64,000 nucleotides of DNA from Novosphingobium sp. CECT 9465 (GTDB lineage Bacteria; Pseudomonadota; Alphaproteobacteria; Sphingomonadales; Sphingomonadaceae), in assembly GCF_920987055.1 (NCBI RefSeq), contig NZ_CAKLBX010000001.1, forward strand, positions 2,838,501-2,902,500. Reading direction: 5' to 3'. Under the pieces are notes generated by a model, which saw nothing but the letters and a program-made list of their open reading frames with translations, was not told the origin of the DNA and ran no database searches. Both the position numbers and the translations under genes were made by a program. Positions 8,801-18,614 of the stretch are shown here, one piece after another. Within the stretch, counting starts at the first letter, position 1. Every line of letters starts with the position of its first letter.

Positions 8801-9874
8801 ATGACCATACAGCCGAAGCGCGAACGCCTGTCGTTCCTTGACCGCTACCTCACCTTGTGGATTTTCCTCGCAATGGCGCTCGGCATCGGCCTGGGTTCCA
8901 CTTTTGCGGGACTGCCAGCGGCTATAGACAGCCTTTCCTGGGGCACCACCAATATTCCCATCGCCATTGGCCTGATCGCGATGATGTACCCACCGCTGGC
9001 CCGTGTGCGGTACGAGGAACTGCCGCGCGTTTTCCAGGACAGGCGCGTACTGGCGATTTCGCTGATCCAGAACTGGATCATCGGTCCGGTGCTGATGTTC
9101 GCGCTTGCCGTCATCTTCCTCAGCGACAAGCCTGAATACATGACGGGGCTGATCCTGATCGGCCTTGCCCGCTGCATCGCCATGGTCGTCGTCTGGAACC
9201 AGCTCGCCAGGGGCGACAACCAGTACGTCGCGGCACTGGTAGCGTTCAATTCGATTTTCCAGATCCTGTTTTTCAGTATCTATGCGTGGCTGTTCCTTAC
9301 ATTCCTGCCGCCGCTGCTGGGCCTTAAAGGCAGCGTTATTGACGTCAGCTTCTGGACGATTGCCGAAGCGGTCCTGATCTATCTGGGGATGCCGTTCCTT
9401 GCCGGTTTCCTCACGCGCAGATGGCTGGTCAGGGCGAAGGGAAATGCCTGGTATGAACAGACTTTCCTGCCAAAAATCGGCCCGGTAACGCTTGTCGCGC
9501 TCCTGTTCACGATCGTTGCCATGTTCAGCCTGAAAGGCAATGAGATCGTGACTCTGCCGACCGACACCATCCGCATTGCCATCCCCCTGACGATCTATTT
9601 CGTCGTTCAGTTCTCGATCAGTTTCTTCATGGGGAAACTGGTTGAAAGCGATTATCCACGCACGACAGCCGTGGCGTTTACAGCGGCAGGCAACAATTTC
9701 GAGCTGGCGATAGCGGTGGCCATCGCCAGCTTCGGATTGGCTTCCCCGGTGGCCTTCGCCGCCGTGATCGGTCCGCTTGTCGAAGTGCCGGTGCTGATCG
9801 CGCTGGTCAACGTCGCGTTCTGGTTCGGGCGGCGCTGGTTTCCAGAAAGCCTGCCGACGGAGGCCCGGATATAG
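8801..9874 (+). CDS. acr3: ACR3-family arsenite efflux permease
   Basis: This is a 357-residue inner-membrane permease with about ten hydrophobic spans. It exports arsenite using the proton motive force. It begins [23 protein letters not shown], typical of ACR3, and contains the conserved helix-4 segment [16 protein letters not shown] with the essential Cys. The late [18 protein letters not shown] region is also diagnostic. It lies 28 bases after arsC with AAGGAA upstream of its ATG. Together the three genes form a minimal arsenic-resistance operon without arsA, arsD or arsH. Confidence 0.93.
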   Translation: MTIQPKRERLSFLDRYLTLWIFLAMALGIGLGSTFAGLPAAIDSLSWGTTNIPIAIGLIAMMYPPLARVRYEELPRVFQDRRVLAISLIQNWIIGPVLMFALAVIFLSDKPEYMTGLILIGLARCIAMVVVWNQLARGDNQYVAALVAFNSIFQILFFSIYAWLFLTFLPPLLGLKGSVIDVSFWTIAEAVLIYLGMPFLAGFLTRRWLVRAKGNAWYEQTFLPKIGPVTLVALLFTIVAMFSLKGNEIVTLPTDTIRIAIPLTIYFVVQFSISFFMGKLVESDYPRTTAVAFTAAGNNFELAIAVAIASFGLASPVAFAAVIGPLVEVPVLIALVNVAFWFGRRWFPESLPTEARI

Positions 9875-9949
9875 GGAGGTTTATTTCCCGGCGCCTGCTG
9901 CCGCTGCCAGATAACGTCCGCTTGCCCGCCCACCAAACAATTGCCCCCG

Positions 9950-10531
9950 TCAATCTATGACAAGGTAATACCCCGTGGCGCTGGCAGAAGAATTGCTCAA
10001 CACGATTTCGAACCGGCCACTGTAAAGCGGGGTCCACGTGCATTGGCGGTTCCGCGCCTGGCCGGGTGGGCAGACCGGTCGGGCTTCGCCGTCCAGCACC
10101 ATGAAATCGATTCCTGCCTGCCCCGGAGTTGCCACCGCGACCCGTGCCGCCCGGCCTCCATCAAAGAGTTGCGGCAAACGCACGGACTTGCCGGGATCGA
10201 GCATACCCGTCTTGTAGGCCGGACCAAGCACACGTCCCCGGTACGGCGGAGTCTGCGGCGGCTTTGCCTTGCCGCGCCACGCGGCCATTGCATCCGCCGC
10301 ACCGTCGGCAGGGCGCGCACCCAGCCCGTCAAGCGCCGCCAGCAAGATGCCAAGGCGGGTGGGATCGTCCTGCGCACGTTCCGCTTGCGCCAGCAATTGC
10401 GCCACCGCTGCGGCTGGCTCCATCGGATCGTAGGCTGCCAGAACCGGCGCAGGGTCCGATCGGCCCGTCGTACAGCCTGTTCCAAGGCTGCCGGTCATCA
10501 GGCAGGCGAGTGCAAAAGCAGCACGTTTCAT
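9950..10531 (-). CDS. Putative lipoprotein downstream of a sensor kinase
   Basis: This 193-residue protein has a lipoprotein signal: MKRAAFALACLMTGSLGTGC, lipobox LGTGC with Cys 20. The mature part has an alanine-rich helical stretch followed by a C-terminal beta-rich region (TPLYSGRFEIVLSNSSASATGYYLVID) resembling pre-peptidase-type domains that sense or bind at the envelope. Its start overlaps the histidine kinase stop by four bases, so it is the third gene of a two-component operon and may be an accessory sensor or target. No named family is recognised. Confidence 0.65.
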   Translation of the reverse strand: MKRAAFALACLMTGSLGTGCTTGRSDPAPVLAAYDPMEPAAAVAQLLAQAERAQDDPTRLGILLAALDGLGARPADGAADAMAAWRGKAKPPQTPPYRGRVLGPAYKTGMLDPGKSVRLPQLFDGGRAARVAVATPGQAGIDFMVLDGEARPVCPPGQARNRQCTWTPLYSGRFEIVLSNSSASATGYYLVID

Positions 10532-11907
10532 GGGGCAGGCTCCAGAATGAATTGTGCGCCACGCGGCGCATCGCCCAGCCGCAGCATCAGGCCATGGCGT
10601 TCAGCAATGGCGCGCGAAAGCGCCAGACCAAGACCATGGCCGGGTTTCTCGCCGGGCACGGTTGCCCGCACGAAACGCTCAAAAATGCGCTCGTGCTGAT
10701 CGGAGGGAATACCGGGGCCGTCGTCCTCGATCACAATGCGCGGCCCCTGCATCAGCGTCAGGCGGACGCGCCCGCCTTCAGGAACGTACTTGATGGCGTT
10801 GTCCAGCAAGTTGGACAGCAAACGTGTGATTTGCATGCGCTCTCCCAGCATTGTCACCCCCGGCGCAATCGCGGTTTCCAGCGTCAGCCCGGCGTCTTCA
10901 GCGCTGTCTTCGTAAAGATCGGCAAGACCATGGGCGATGGCACTGAGGTCAATCTCCGACAGCCCCGCCAGTTGACCCCGGCGACTTTCGGCAGAGGCAA
11001 TGTCGAGCAGCGAATCGAGCATCGTGGTGATGCCGCGAATGTCCTCGCGCGATTGGCCGATGGGTCCACCCGGCGCTTCGGGCCGCCCCAGCATCGCGGC
11101 ACCCAGCCGGTTATCGAGATGCATCAGCGGTGTCCGCACCTCATGCGCGACGTGTTCGGACACCTGCTTGTAGGCTTTCAGCAACTGCGCCTGCCGTGCC
11201 AGCAGGCGCGCGCCGTGCCCTGCCATTTCGTCAATCTCGTCACCCCCGCGCAAACGCGCCGGGAAGCTCGCCGCGCGCCCGTCGGCTGCTGCACCCAGCG
11301 CTGCATTCACCGCATCCATGCGCCGGGCAAGGTGGCGCGAGGTAATCCACGCAACCAGCGCCACCGCGCCGATGATACCCGCACCCACGACAAGGAAAAC
11401 CGCCGATAGCACCAGCAGCGAAGCCCGATCGCGGTCATATTCACGTGCCACCAGCAATTGCAGATCCGGCGCAAGCTTCGCCCCCTGGGCATAGACATCC
11501 GTACCGTCCGCCAGCGTGACGAAGCCTTCCTCCGACATTGCCGCATTCAACAAGGGCCAGCGGCGTATGTCGCCCGAAAGCGGGCGTCCCGCCCCATCGG
11601 CCAGAAGGTAGTGCGAACGCCGCCCCTCAAGGCTGACCACATCCTGCCGGTCATTGACGCGACGGCGCAATTCATCGCGCCCGGCCGTGGCATAAATATC
11701 GATCAATCCCGCCATATCCGTGGCAACCGTCGCCGAAAGCGAGGCGCGCGTCTGGCGCTGGATCGTGATCGTGGTCACCGCAAAGAGCACCGCCACCGCG
11801 ATGATCGCGATCAGGATCGATGCCGCCGTCAATTGCCCGAAGATCGAGCGATGGCGCGGGTGCCTTGCGGATCTGGCTGTGGAATTGCGGGAAAGGGGCG
11901 CCGTCAT
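10528..11907 (-). CDS. Sensor histidine kinase of a two-component system
   Basis: This is a 459-residue membrane kinase. I take the ATG at 11907, which overlaps the response-regulator stop; the frame is open further upstream only as antisense-like readthrough. A hydrophobic helix (~27-47) and a second one (~170-195) bracket a periplasmic sensor of ~120 residues, followed by a HAMP-like linker. The HisKA box reads HEVRTPLMHLDN. The HATPase domain shows DNAIKYVPEGG, VIEDDGPGIP and GHGLGLALSRAIAERHG. It phosphorylates the adjacent OmpR-type regulator. The ligand is unknown. Confidence 0.9.
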   Translation of the reverse strand: MTAPLSRNSTARSARHPRHRSIFGQLTAASILIAIIAVAVLFAVTTITIQRQTRASLSATVATDMAGLIDIYATAGRDELRRRVNDRQDVVSLEGRRSHYLLADGAGRPLSGDIRRWPLLNAAMSEEGFVTLADGTDVYAQGAKLAPDLQLLVAREYDRDRASLLVLSAVFLVVGAGIIGAVALVAWITSRHLARRMDAVNAALGAAADGRAASFPARLRGGDEIDEMAGHGARLLARQAQLLKAYKQVSEHVAHEVRTPLMHLDNRLGAAMLGRPEAPGGPIGQSREDIRGITTMLDSLLDIASAESRRGQLAGLSEIDLSAIAHGLADLYEDSAEDAGLTLETAIAPGVTMLGERMQITRLLSNLLDNAIKYVPEGGRVRLTLMQGPRIVIEDDGPGIPSDQHERIFERFVRATVPGEKPGHGLGLALSRAIAERHGLMLRLGDAPRGAQFILEPAP

Positions 11908-12590
11908 TCGCCTCTCGTCAGGCGGTATCCCGCGCCCCAGATCGTCTCCAGTGCGGGGGTGGCAAAGCCCTCCTCCAGCTTGCGCCGCAAGCGCCCGATG
12001 TTGACATCCACCACATTGGTCTGCGGATCGAAGTTCATGTTCCAGACATCGCGCAGCAGCATCTCGCGGGTCACCGTCTCGCCCGCGTTCTCCATGAAAT
12101 AGCGGAACAGGCCGAATTCGCGCGGAGACAGCGCAATGTGCTGCCCACCGCGGAACGCCGTGCGCGCCTTTACATGGCATTCGAATGCACCATAGATGAT
12201 TACAGCGCCATGCACCTTGCCCGACGACCGGCGGTGCAGCGCATGCAGCCGCGCGACAAGTTCCTGCGGTTCGTATGGCTTGGCAAGGTAATCGTCGACG
12301 CCCGCGTCCAGCCCCTCGATCCGGTTCTCGCTGCGCCCCAGCGCCGAGATCATCAGAACCGGCGTACCGACCCCTGCCGCGCGTAGCCGCGAAACGATGG
12401 TCAGTCCGTCCACATCGGGCAGCATCCGATCAAGAATGATCACATCGAACGGCTCGGCGCCCGCGCGCTGCAATCCGCCGGTGCCGGTCTGCTCCCACGC
12501 CAGCCGGTCCCCGTCATGGGCCAGCAGCGCCTGCACCGCCTCTGCTGCGCGGGGATCGTCCTCGACATAGAGGATGTTCAGATTGCCCAT
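11904..12590 (-). CDS. OmpR/PhoB-family response regulator
   Basis: This is a 228-residue DNA-binding regulator. The receiver domain has the acidic pair in YVEDD, the phospho-acceptor Asp 54 in ILDRMLPDVDG and the conserved lysine in YLAKPYEPQEL. The C-terminal winged helix shows LSPREFGLFRYFMENAGETVTREMLLRDVW and VDVNIGRLRRKL. It is the first gene of the regulator-kinase-lipoprotein operon, with overlapping junctions. It probably controls envelope genes, but no target site is evident nearby. Confidence 0.92.
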   Translation of the reverse strand: MGNLNILYVEDDPRAAEAVQALLAHDGDRLAWEQTGTGGLQRAGAEPFDVIILDRMLPDVDGLTIVSRLRAAGVGTPVLMISALGRSENRIEGLDAGVDDYLAKPYEPQELVARLHALHRRSSGKVHGAVIIYGAFECHVKARTAFRGGQHIALSPREFGLFRYFMENAGETVTREMLLRDVWNMNFDPQTNVVDVNIGRLRRKLEEGFATPALETIWGAGYRLTRGE

Positions 12591-12629
12591 CGATACTGCA
12601 CCCCCCGGCTGGCCACTGTTGCAGCAAGA

Positions 12630-12660
12630 CCGTCCGGCGCGATCATTTCACGCCGGACGG
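12630..12660 (-). terminator. Hairpin terminator after the SH3-like gene
   Basis: A perfect 10-base inverted repeat (CCGTCCGGCG / CGCCGGACGG) has an 11-base loop and lies just past the stop of the minus-strand gene ending at 12683. No long T-run follows, so it may be a factor-assisted terminator or insulate the next operon. Confidence 0.6.
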
Positions 12661-12682
12661 CCCGCATGCAACCGTTCAGTTT

Positions 12683-13597
12683 TCAGCGCATGTCCTCTAC
12701 CGAGACCCAGCCCTTGGTGCCGAAGCTGTCCTGGACCTCGATAAACAGACCCTGACGCTGGCCGGTAGGGGTGAGAGCGGTCCCGGCCCGAACGGTGCGG
12801 AGGCTTGCAGATTTCTTGTCGGCACTGGCAAACATCTTGGTATCGATGGCCGTGGTTGCTGCGGCCATTGCCGGTGCAGCGGCAGGTGCCGGTGTTGTGG
12901 TGGCCGGGACCATCGCGGCAAGCGCAGGGCCTTGCGCCGAAACCGCATTGAACGCCTTGATGAACGCTTCGATCAACATCTGGCCGTCCTTGCTCCCGGC
13001 ATAGGCCGCACCCACCGCCCCATTGGCCACCGCACCGATCGTGCCGCCACCACCGCCGAAGGAAATGCTGGTTTTCTTCACTTCGCCCGCACCCTGGGCA
13101 ACGGTCTGGCCGCTGGCCGGGCTGATCATGCGGATGCCTGCGGCCACGACCTTCTTCTTGCCACCGAAGCCGCCAAGCATGCCCAGCATCGATCCGCCGC
13201 CGGGAATGCCGCGCAGCATGCCGCTGGCCGCGCCTGACCGCACAAGGCCTTCCATGGCAACGCCCTTGGCGGTCTCGATCGATTTGTCGACCTCTTCCTT
13301 GTCGCCCGCGATCACATTCATCAGGAACGATGCGGGCTTGCCGCTGGCAGTATTGTGCACGGTGAAGCAGCCCGATTCCACCGCCAGCGCGGCGATCAGT
13401 TCGCGCGGCGAACCAAGGCCATACTTGGTCCAGCCTTGCGTATCTCCATCGACCAGCGCGACCGAGCCATAGCTCTTGTCACACTTGTTCAGCGTGACCG
13501 GCGGCTCCTTGTCCGCTGCCGCTGCGGTGGTGGGAACGCCACCCAGCATTGCGGCTGCAAGCGCGAAAGCGGCGATGAACTTGTTGTTGCGATACAT
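12683..13597 (-). CDS. Secreted CsgG-like/SH3-domain protein
   Basis: This is a 304-residue exported protein. I choose the ATG at 13597 because GAGGG sits nine bases upstream; it opens with a signal peptide (YRNNKFIAAFALAAAMLGG..TAAAADKE). The central region (CDKSYGSVALVDGD..SPRELIAALAVESGCFTVHN) resembles the nucleotide-free core of CsgG-type outer-membrane assembly proteins. Next come a glycine-rich hinge and an Ala/Pro linker. The last ~60 residues (KSASLRTVRAGTALTPTGQRQG..FGTKGWVSVED) fit a bacterial SH3 domain that binds peptidoglycan. The role is likely envelope-related; its exact function is unknown. Confidence 0.6.
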   Translation of the reverse strand: MYRNNKFIAAFALAAAMLGGVPTTAAAADKEPPVTLNKCDKSYGSVALVDGDTQGWTKYGLGSPRELIAALAVESGCFTVHNTASGKPASFLMNVIAGDKEEVDKSIETAKGVAMEGLVRSGAASGMLRGIPGGGSMLGMLGGFGGKKKVVAAGIRMISPASGQTVAQGAGEVKKTSISFGGGGGTIGAVANGAVGAAYAGSKDGQMLIEAFIKAFNAVSAQGPALAAMVPATTTPAPAAAPAMAAATTAIDTKMFASADKKSASLRTVRAGTALTPTGQRQGLFIEVQDSFGTKGWVSVEDMR

Positions 13598-13751
13598 GGT
13601 CGGCATCCCTCGAAACCCTGCCGCCAGTTGTGTGCGGCACGATGCGATCATGCTCCACCGCGCGCGCACTCGACACACAACAGTCCTGTCACCCTTGTGA
13701 CAAATGCCGTCATCTTCGTTGACGGGCGGCGACCTGGCCGCCCGTGCACAC

Positions 13752-16700
13752 TCAGGGACGAACCTGGCTGAACACCACCACGCCGTTCACTGTGCTGGTT
13801 TTCGAGGCAGACAGATCGTTGATCTGGTAGCCCAGCCCGACATGGCTTGCCCCGCTGCCGTAGAGCGATCCGAATGCCGATGCGCTGCACGATGTCTGGC
13901 AACTGCTCGTGCTCGGCAACCTTGCGATGCCGACCGAGCCCGACGCGAAACGCATGTCCGCACCAACCGCAAGGCCGCCGTCGGAAGGATCGGCAGAGCC
14001 ACCGTTGGTGCCGATATGCCAGCCGTTCGTCCCGGTCTGCACGTTCAGATCGAAGCCGACCTGCGCCTGTGTGCCGAACTGTACCGCCAGCGACCCCGTA
14101 ACCGTGCCAGATTGCCCGTCCGGTGCCTGGAAATCGGTCGGCGCGGTCGAGCCGGCCAGTTGATAATCGACCTTGCCCGATGTGGGCACACGCACTGCGG
14201 GCGTTCCGGTCAGGATATGCGTGTTGGGATTGAGATTGGCGTTGGAACTGCTGCCGTCCCACCGGCTCCACGCCACGGCATCGCCAAAGCGGCCATGTTC
14301 CTTGAGCGCGGCTGGCGCGCCATAAACGAAAGTCGTCGACGATGTGGCCTTGATCCGGCTGATCGTGCCGTCCTGCGCAACATCGACTTCAGGCGCAACG
14401 TACCCGTTGATGCCGCCATCGGCGAAGGTGTAGGTCGCGGCATTTGTCAAAGTGGCAGCACCCGCAGGCGGAGTGGTTCCGCCACTTGTGCCCGAAGCCT
14501 TGAATGCCGCCGCTCCGGTGATCCATTTCGCGCTATTTTCACCGTTGACGACCGAATATGTGACGCCGAACTTGTCCGCACTGCCCGCGAACGATCCGTT
14601 GAACCCAACGGTGCAGGTGGTTGTACTGCACGGCAAAAGTCCGTCATTCCCGGCAATCACAAAGCCGATCTGACCGTTCGGGTAGACGAGCAGGTCGCTT
14701 TGCGAACGGGAAATGTCCGCAAGGCCGCCAGCGGTTGAGAAGTCGAAGTTATAGGGTTCCCCGCCCGCGCCACCGCTGGGCATGGCAACGCGCCCTTCCA
14801 TCGCGATGCGCGGGACGGTCGTGCCGAAGTTGATCGCAAGGCTTGCGGTAAATGTGCCCGGAGCGCCCGATCCGTCGACCCATGTCGGCCTGGTCGCGGC
14901 CAGCAGGCCATATTGAACAACGCCTGCCGTCGGCGCCGCGAACCCGGTCGGCACCGCGCGGGTCAGCATGTAATGCAGGCCCTGATTGGCGTTGAGCGTA
15001 AACGTGTTGGCCCCGGTATTGGTGCCATTGCTCCAGCGCCCCAGCAGCACGTCGGCATCGCCCGCCACATCGCTGATGGTCATCGTACCGGGAGTCCGGG
15101 TGAAGCCCCCTGCCCGCGTATAGCTTGCCAGCCCGCCATCGGCGTTCAGGGTATAGGAAAGCGCCGCAAAGCCGTTTTCACTGCCCGGAAACTGGACATT
15201 GTTGGAAAGCCTGAGCGTGGTCAGGATGTTGATCCGGGGTTCGTTGCCATTGAAGCCCCCGGTGTAGGACGTAAGCACGCCGCTGTCGGCGGGCGGGGTA
15301 GTGCCGCCGCCCGTAAACGTGCCCTCCCTGCCAAAGATCGCCGCCCCCTGAAGGCGTCCTGCATTGAATGCGCCGCCATAGGTCTGGTACATCAGGCCGA
15401 GCCGGTTTTCAGGCGTCGTGCCGGCAAAGTCGCCGTAAAGCGTGATGTTGCAGCCCGTGCCACCACTGACGCAGGCTGCGCCTGTGCCGGTCATGCCCGC
15501 GCCGAAGAAGTAATTGTTCAGGCTGTCGTAGATCACTTCCTGCATCTGCCCGCCAGCATAGTTGGGCGTCGAGAACGTGTAAGTCACATCGCCGCCCGTC
15601 TCAGGCATCACGATCGTGCCCAAAGTGCGGAAACGCAGTTGGGTATTGTTGCTCGAAAAGCCGATGGTCAGCGCTGCATCGAACGTGCCGGGCGCGCTGC
15701 GCCCATCGGAATAGACCGGGCGGGTCGCGGCCAGAACCTTGTAGTCGATCGTGCCGGATGTCGGCAGCGGCGCACCCTTTGGTGCCAGGACGACATAGGG
15801 CAGGCCATTGTTGATGCCGAAGCCTGAGGACGTGGTCTTGAACCGCGCGGTGCCATCGTAAAAGCGCCCGACCACCGCGCTGGCATCGCCCGCCACGTCG
15901 GTTACCTTGGCGGTAAGCGGCGCGATGTCGCCCGCTGTGGCAAGCGAGCCATCGCTGTTGAGCGTGGGCGTGGAATTGGCAGGCTGGATATTTCCGGCAT
16001 TCCCGGCAATCGCCTTCGATCCGCTGGCGTTGGACGGGAAGCCGCCGGTGTAAGTGGTCAGCCGCACCGGGGGGGTGCCGCCACCTGTATCGGGCAGGCC
16101 CTCGAACAGATCGGGATTCCCGCCACCCGCCAGATAGACGTAATAACTCTGGATGAAGGTCAGTGTCGCCCCATCAAACAGCGCGGCCAGCACGCCCGCA
16201 TCGGTCAGCGCCTTGAGATAGGCAAGGATCTGTTCCTGCGTCAGCAGGGTATAGCCCGAAGGCGCACCACCTGCGGCAAGATAGGCATAATAGGCTTCCA
16301 GCGCCGTGACGTAGTTTGCGTAAACCGGCAGGGCGGTATAGCCATCCGCGCTGCCGCCGCCCGCCAGATAGGCGTAATATGCGGTCAGGAACTGGGCCTG
16401 CCCGGCCAGCAGGGTGTTCAGGTTGCCACTGTCGATCAGCGCTTTGATATATTGTTGCAGCAGGGCAAGATCGGCCCCGGTATAGGCGCTCGGCACACCG
16501 CCAGCCTGAAGGTAAGCCACATAGGCCGCTACCGCATCGGCGAAGGCCTGGAAGTTGGGCGGCGTCGGCAGGCCTGCGTAAAGGTCTGGATTGCCGCCCT
16601 CTGCCAGAAACGTGAAGTATGCGCTGTAGAACGCGCTCAAACGGCCCAGAAACGCGCCCTTCGCGCCTGCTGCCTGCAACGCTGCCAGATAATTGCGGAT

Positions 16701-18584
16701 TTCGGCCTGGCTCAGCGCGGTATAGCCCGAAGGCAGTCCGCCATTGGCGAGGTAATCGTAATAGGCCTGCAACGCCGTCGCGTAATTGGTGAACACGTTG
16801 AACGGCAGGCCCTGCCAGCCATCCAGTGTGCCGCCGCCCTGCAGATAGACCAGATACTGCGCGTAGAATGTCGCGTTTCCGCCAAGGAAGCGATCAAGCG
16901 CGCCCGCCGCCGCCAGCGCATCGAGATACTGGCGCAGCACACCCGCATCAAGCGCGGTATAGGCGCTGGGCAGTCCGCCAGCCGCGAGGTATGCCTGATA
17001 GCTGGCCAATGCCTGCGCATATCCGGCAAAGACATTGGCGGGCAGGCCCTGCCATGTATCGATCACGCCGCCCGCGCGCAGATGCGCAAGGTAGCCTGCA
17101 TAGAATTCCGCCTGCGCGCCCAGCACCTGATTGAACAGACCGGCCGCATGCAGCGTTTCAAGATACTGGCGCAATACCGCAGGATCGAGCGCGGCATAGC
17201 CGCTCGGCAACTGACCGCTGGAAAGATAGGAGAAATAGGCCGTCAGCGCGACGCGATAATGCGCGATGAACGCCGTGCCGCCATTGGCGAGATAGGCCCG
17301 CAGCAGCGCACGGTCAGCCTCGGCCAGCCGCACCAGCAACCCGGAATCGTTGAGGAAAGTGATATAGGCACCCAGCGTCGCCTGCGTTGCGCCCTCGAAC
17401 GCCAATGGATCGCCGCCGCCGCGCAGGAACGCGAAGTAGGCGCTGGTCAGGCTGGTGTAGCGGCTGACGAACTGATCGGCATTCCCGCCGCCAAGGATGA
17501 AGGCGAGATAGGCATCCACCAGCACACGGTTCTGGCCGGAAAGCGCGGCAAAGCCATCGGTGCGGCCACGGTAGGAGATGAACGCGTTGATATCGGCGAA
17601 GGACGTTCCCGAAAACGATGAGGGGGCAGCACCCGACCGCACGAGATCGAGGAACTGCACCATCAGCCCGGCATAAACCGTCAGGAACTGCGCGTGCGCC
17701 CCGCCATCTGCGAGATAGCGCAGATAAGTGCGGATCACATCGGCCTGCGCCTGATTGAAGGGGCGTCCACCGTTCAGCCGTTCAAGCTGTGCGGCATAGG
17801 CGACAAGGCTAGAAAGGTCGTCGGACGGGAAGGTTTCAAGCGTCGGGTTGACCACAGCGGCTTCCACGCGCTGCCCGGCAGAGACGATATCGCCCGATGC
17901 ACCAGCGGCGGCAAGCGCTTCGCCCAGCACCACCGGAACGCCGTTTTCCGCCGCTGCGGCAGGGCCGCCTTCGCTGATCGAGGCGACTTGCACTTGTGGA
18001 GGGATAGCAGGCGTGTTTGCCTGAGGGCGCACGGGTGTAGCCGCGGCAGCTGCGCGCGTCAGGCGCGGTGCCGGAGCAGCGGGCGCGCTGGTGGCGAGAC
18101 GCGGATGGCCGTTGGCAACCTCCCATGCCTGCCCGGCAGTGAAGCGCTTTTCCTCGCGTCCGTTGGCGATCACGCCAAGGCCGGTCAGGATGCGCCCGGT
18201 CGCCTTGGGCTTGCCCCTGGCGTCGGTGCCCACCGAAAAGCTGCCCGATGATCCCGCGCCACTGATCCTGCCCGAACCTTGTCCGGCAAGGTGGATCACC
18301 GCGTCGGCCTTGGCAGCGCCGGTGACCGTCACGTTGCCCTTGAACAGTTCAACCGAGCCATCGGGGCGCAACTGGAACTCCGCGCCTTCGACGAACGAGA
18401 GCATCGCGCCATTGGCAAGGCGCAACTGGGTGACGCCGGTCGGCTGGCTGACGCGCTCGCCGCGCAGGGCGGCGGCGGCAAGGTCTGCATTGTCGGCAAA
18501 GACGATTTCCTGAGCGCGGGGCTGCGCGGCCAGCGCCAGCGACGATGCGCCGATCAGGAGGGTGGCGAGGGTCTTGCGATTCAT
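13752..18584 (-). CDS. Giant secreted FecR-domain protein with tandem repeats and three TbpB-like barrels
   Basis: This is a 1610-residue exported protein. The ATG at 18584 follows GGGAG and opens a Sec signal (MNRKTLATLLIGASSLALAA). Residues ~25-150 form a FecR-type domain (GVTQLRLANGAMLSFVEGAE, then VELFKGNVTVTG). About 250-860 is a long array of helical repeats with a recurring Y..YL..GG..s.Y..L pattern at a period of roughly 95 residues. The C-terminal third has three ~200-residue units, each ending in G.FAG....LG..Y....G...F, as in TbpB/lipoprotein beta-barrels. The slam-like gene 30 bases upstream in the same operon suggests a type XI (Slam) substrate, but there is no lipobox. Its role is unknown; adhesion or ligand capture are possibilities. 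Confidence 0.75.
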   Translation of the reverse strand: MNRKTLATLLIGASSLALAAQPRAQEIVFADNADLAAAALRGERVSQPTGVTQLRLANGAMLSFVEGAEFQLRPDGSVELFKGNVTVTGAAKADAVIHLAGQGSGRISGAGSSGSFSVGTDARGKPKATGRILTGLGVIANGREEKRFTAGQAWEVANGHPRLATSAPAAPAPRLTRAAAAATPVRPQANTPAIPPQVQVASISEGGPAAAAENGVPVVLGEALAAAGASGDIVSAGQRVEAAVVNPTLETFPSDDLSSLVAYAAQLERLNGGRPFNQAQADVIRTYLRYLADGGAHAQFLTVYAGLMVQFLDLVRSGAAPSSFSGTSFADINAFISYRGRTDGFAALSGQNRVLVDAYLAFILGGGNADQFVSRYTSLTSAYFAFLRGGGDPLAFEGATQATLGAYITFLNDSGLLVRLAEADRALLRAYLANGGTAFIAHYRVALTAYFSYLSSGQLPSGYAALDPAVLRQYLETLHAAGLFNQVLGAQAEFYAGYLAHLRAGGVIDTWQGLPANVFAGYAQALASYQAYLAAGGLPSAYTALDAGVLRQYLDALAAAGALDRFLGGNATFYAQYLVYLQGGGTLDGWQGLPFNVFTNYATALQAYYDYLANGGLPSGYTALSQAEIRNYLAALQAAGAKGAFLGRLSAFYSAYFTFLAEGGNPDLYAGLPTPPNFQAFADAVAAYVAYLQAGGVPSAYTGADLALLQQYIKALIDSGNLNTLLAGQAQFLTAYYAYLAGGGSADGYTALPVYANYVTALEAYYAYLAAGGAPSGYTLLTQEQILAYLKALTDAGVLAALFDGATLTFIQSYYVYLAGGGNPDLFEGLPDTGGGTPPVRLTTYTGGFPSNASGSKAIAGNAGNIQPANSTPTLNSDGSLATAGDIAPLTAKVTDVAGDASAVVGRFYDGTARFKTTSSGFGINNGLPYVVLAPKGAPLPTSGTIDYKVLAATRPVYSDGRSAPGTFDAALTIGFSSNNTQLRFRTLGTIVMPETGGDVTYTFSTPNYAGGQMQEVIYDSLNNYFFGAGMTGTGAACVSGGTGCNITLYGDFAGTTPENRLGLMYQTYGGAFNAGRLQGAAIFGREGTFTGGGTTPPADSGVLTSYTGGFNGNEPRINILTTLRLSNNVQFPGSENGFAALSYTLNADGGLASYTRAGGFTRTPGTMTISDVAGDADVLLGRWSNGTNTGANTFTLNANQGLHYMLTRAVPTGFAAPTAGVVQYGLLAATRPTWVDGSGAPGTFTASLAINFGTTVPRIAMEGRVAMPSGGAGGEPYNFDFSTAGGLADISRSQSDLLVYPNGQIGFVIAGNDGLLPCSTTTCTVGFNGSFAGSADKFGVTYSVVNGENSAKWITGAAAFKASGTSGGTTPPAGAATLTNAATYTFADGGINGYVAPEVDVAQDGTISRIKATSSTTFVYGAPAALKEHGRFGDAVAWSRWDGSSSNANLNPNTHILTGTPAVRVPTSGKVDYQLAGSTAPTDFQAPDGQSGTVTGSLAVQFGTQAQVGFDLNVQTGTNGWHIGTNGGSADPSDGGLAVGADMRFASGSVGIARLPSTSSCQTSCSASAFGSLYGSGASHVGLGYQINDLSASKTSTVNGVVVFSQVRP

Positions 18585-18614
18585 GGGGAGTCTCCCGGCC
18601 ATTTGCAGCAGGAT

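Noticed and set aside
10129..11409. Long plus-strand frame opposite the histidine kinase
   Set aside because: Antisense shadow of a GC-rich gene, with no domain; the minus-strand kinase has clear motifs.
14913..17621. Plus-strand frames opposite the FecR protein
   Set aside because: Mirror-like frames caused by biased codons in the repeat-rich gene; no starts with ribosome binding sites or recognisable folds.
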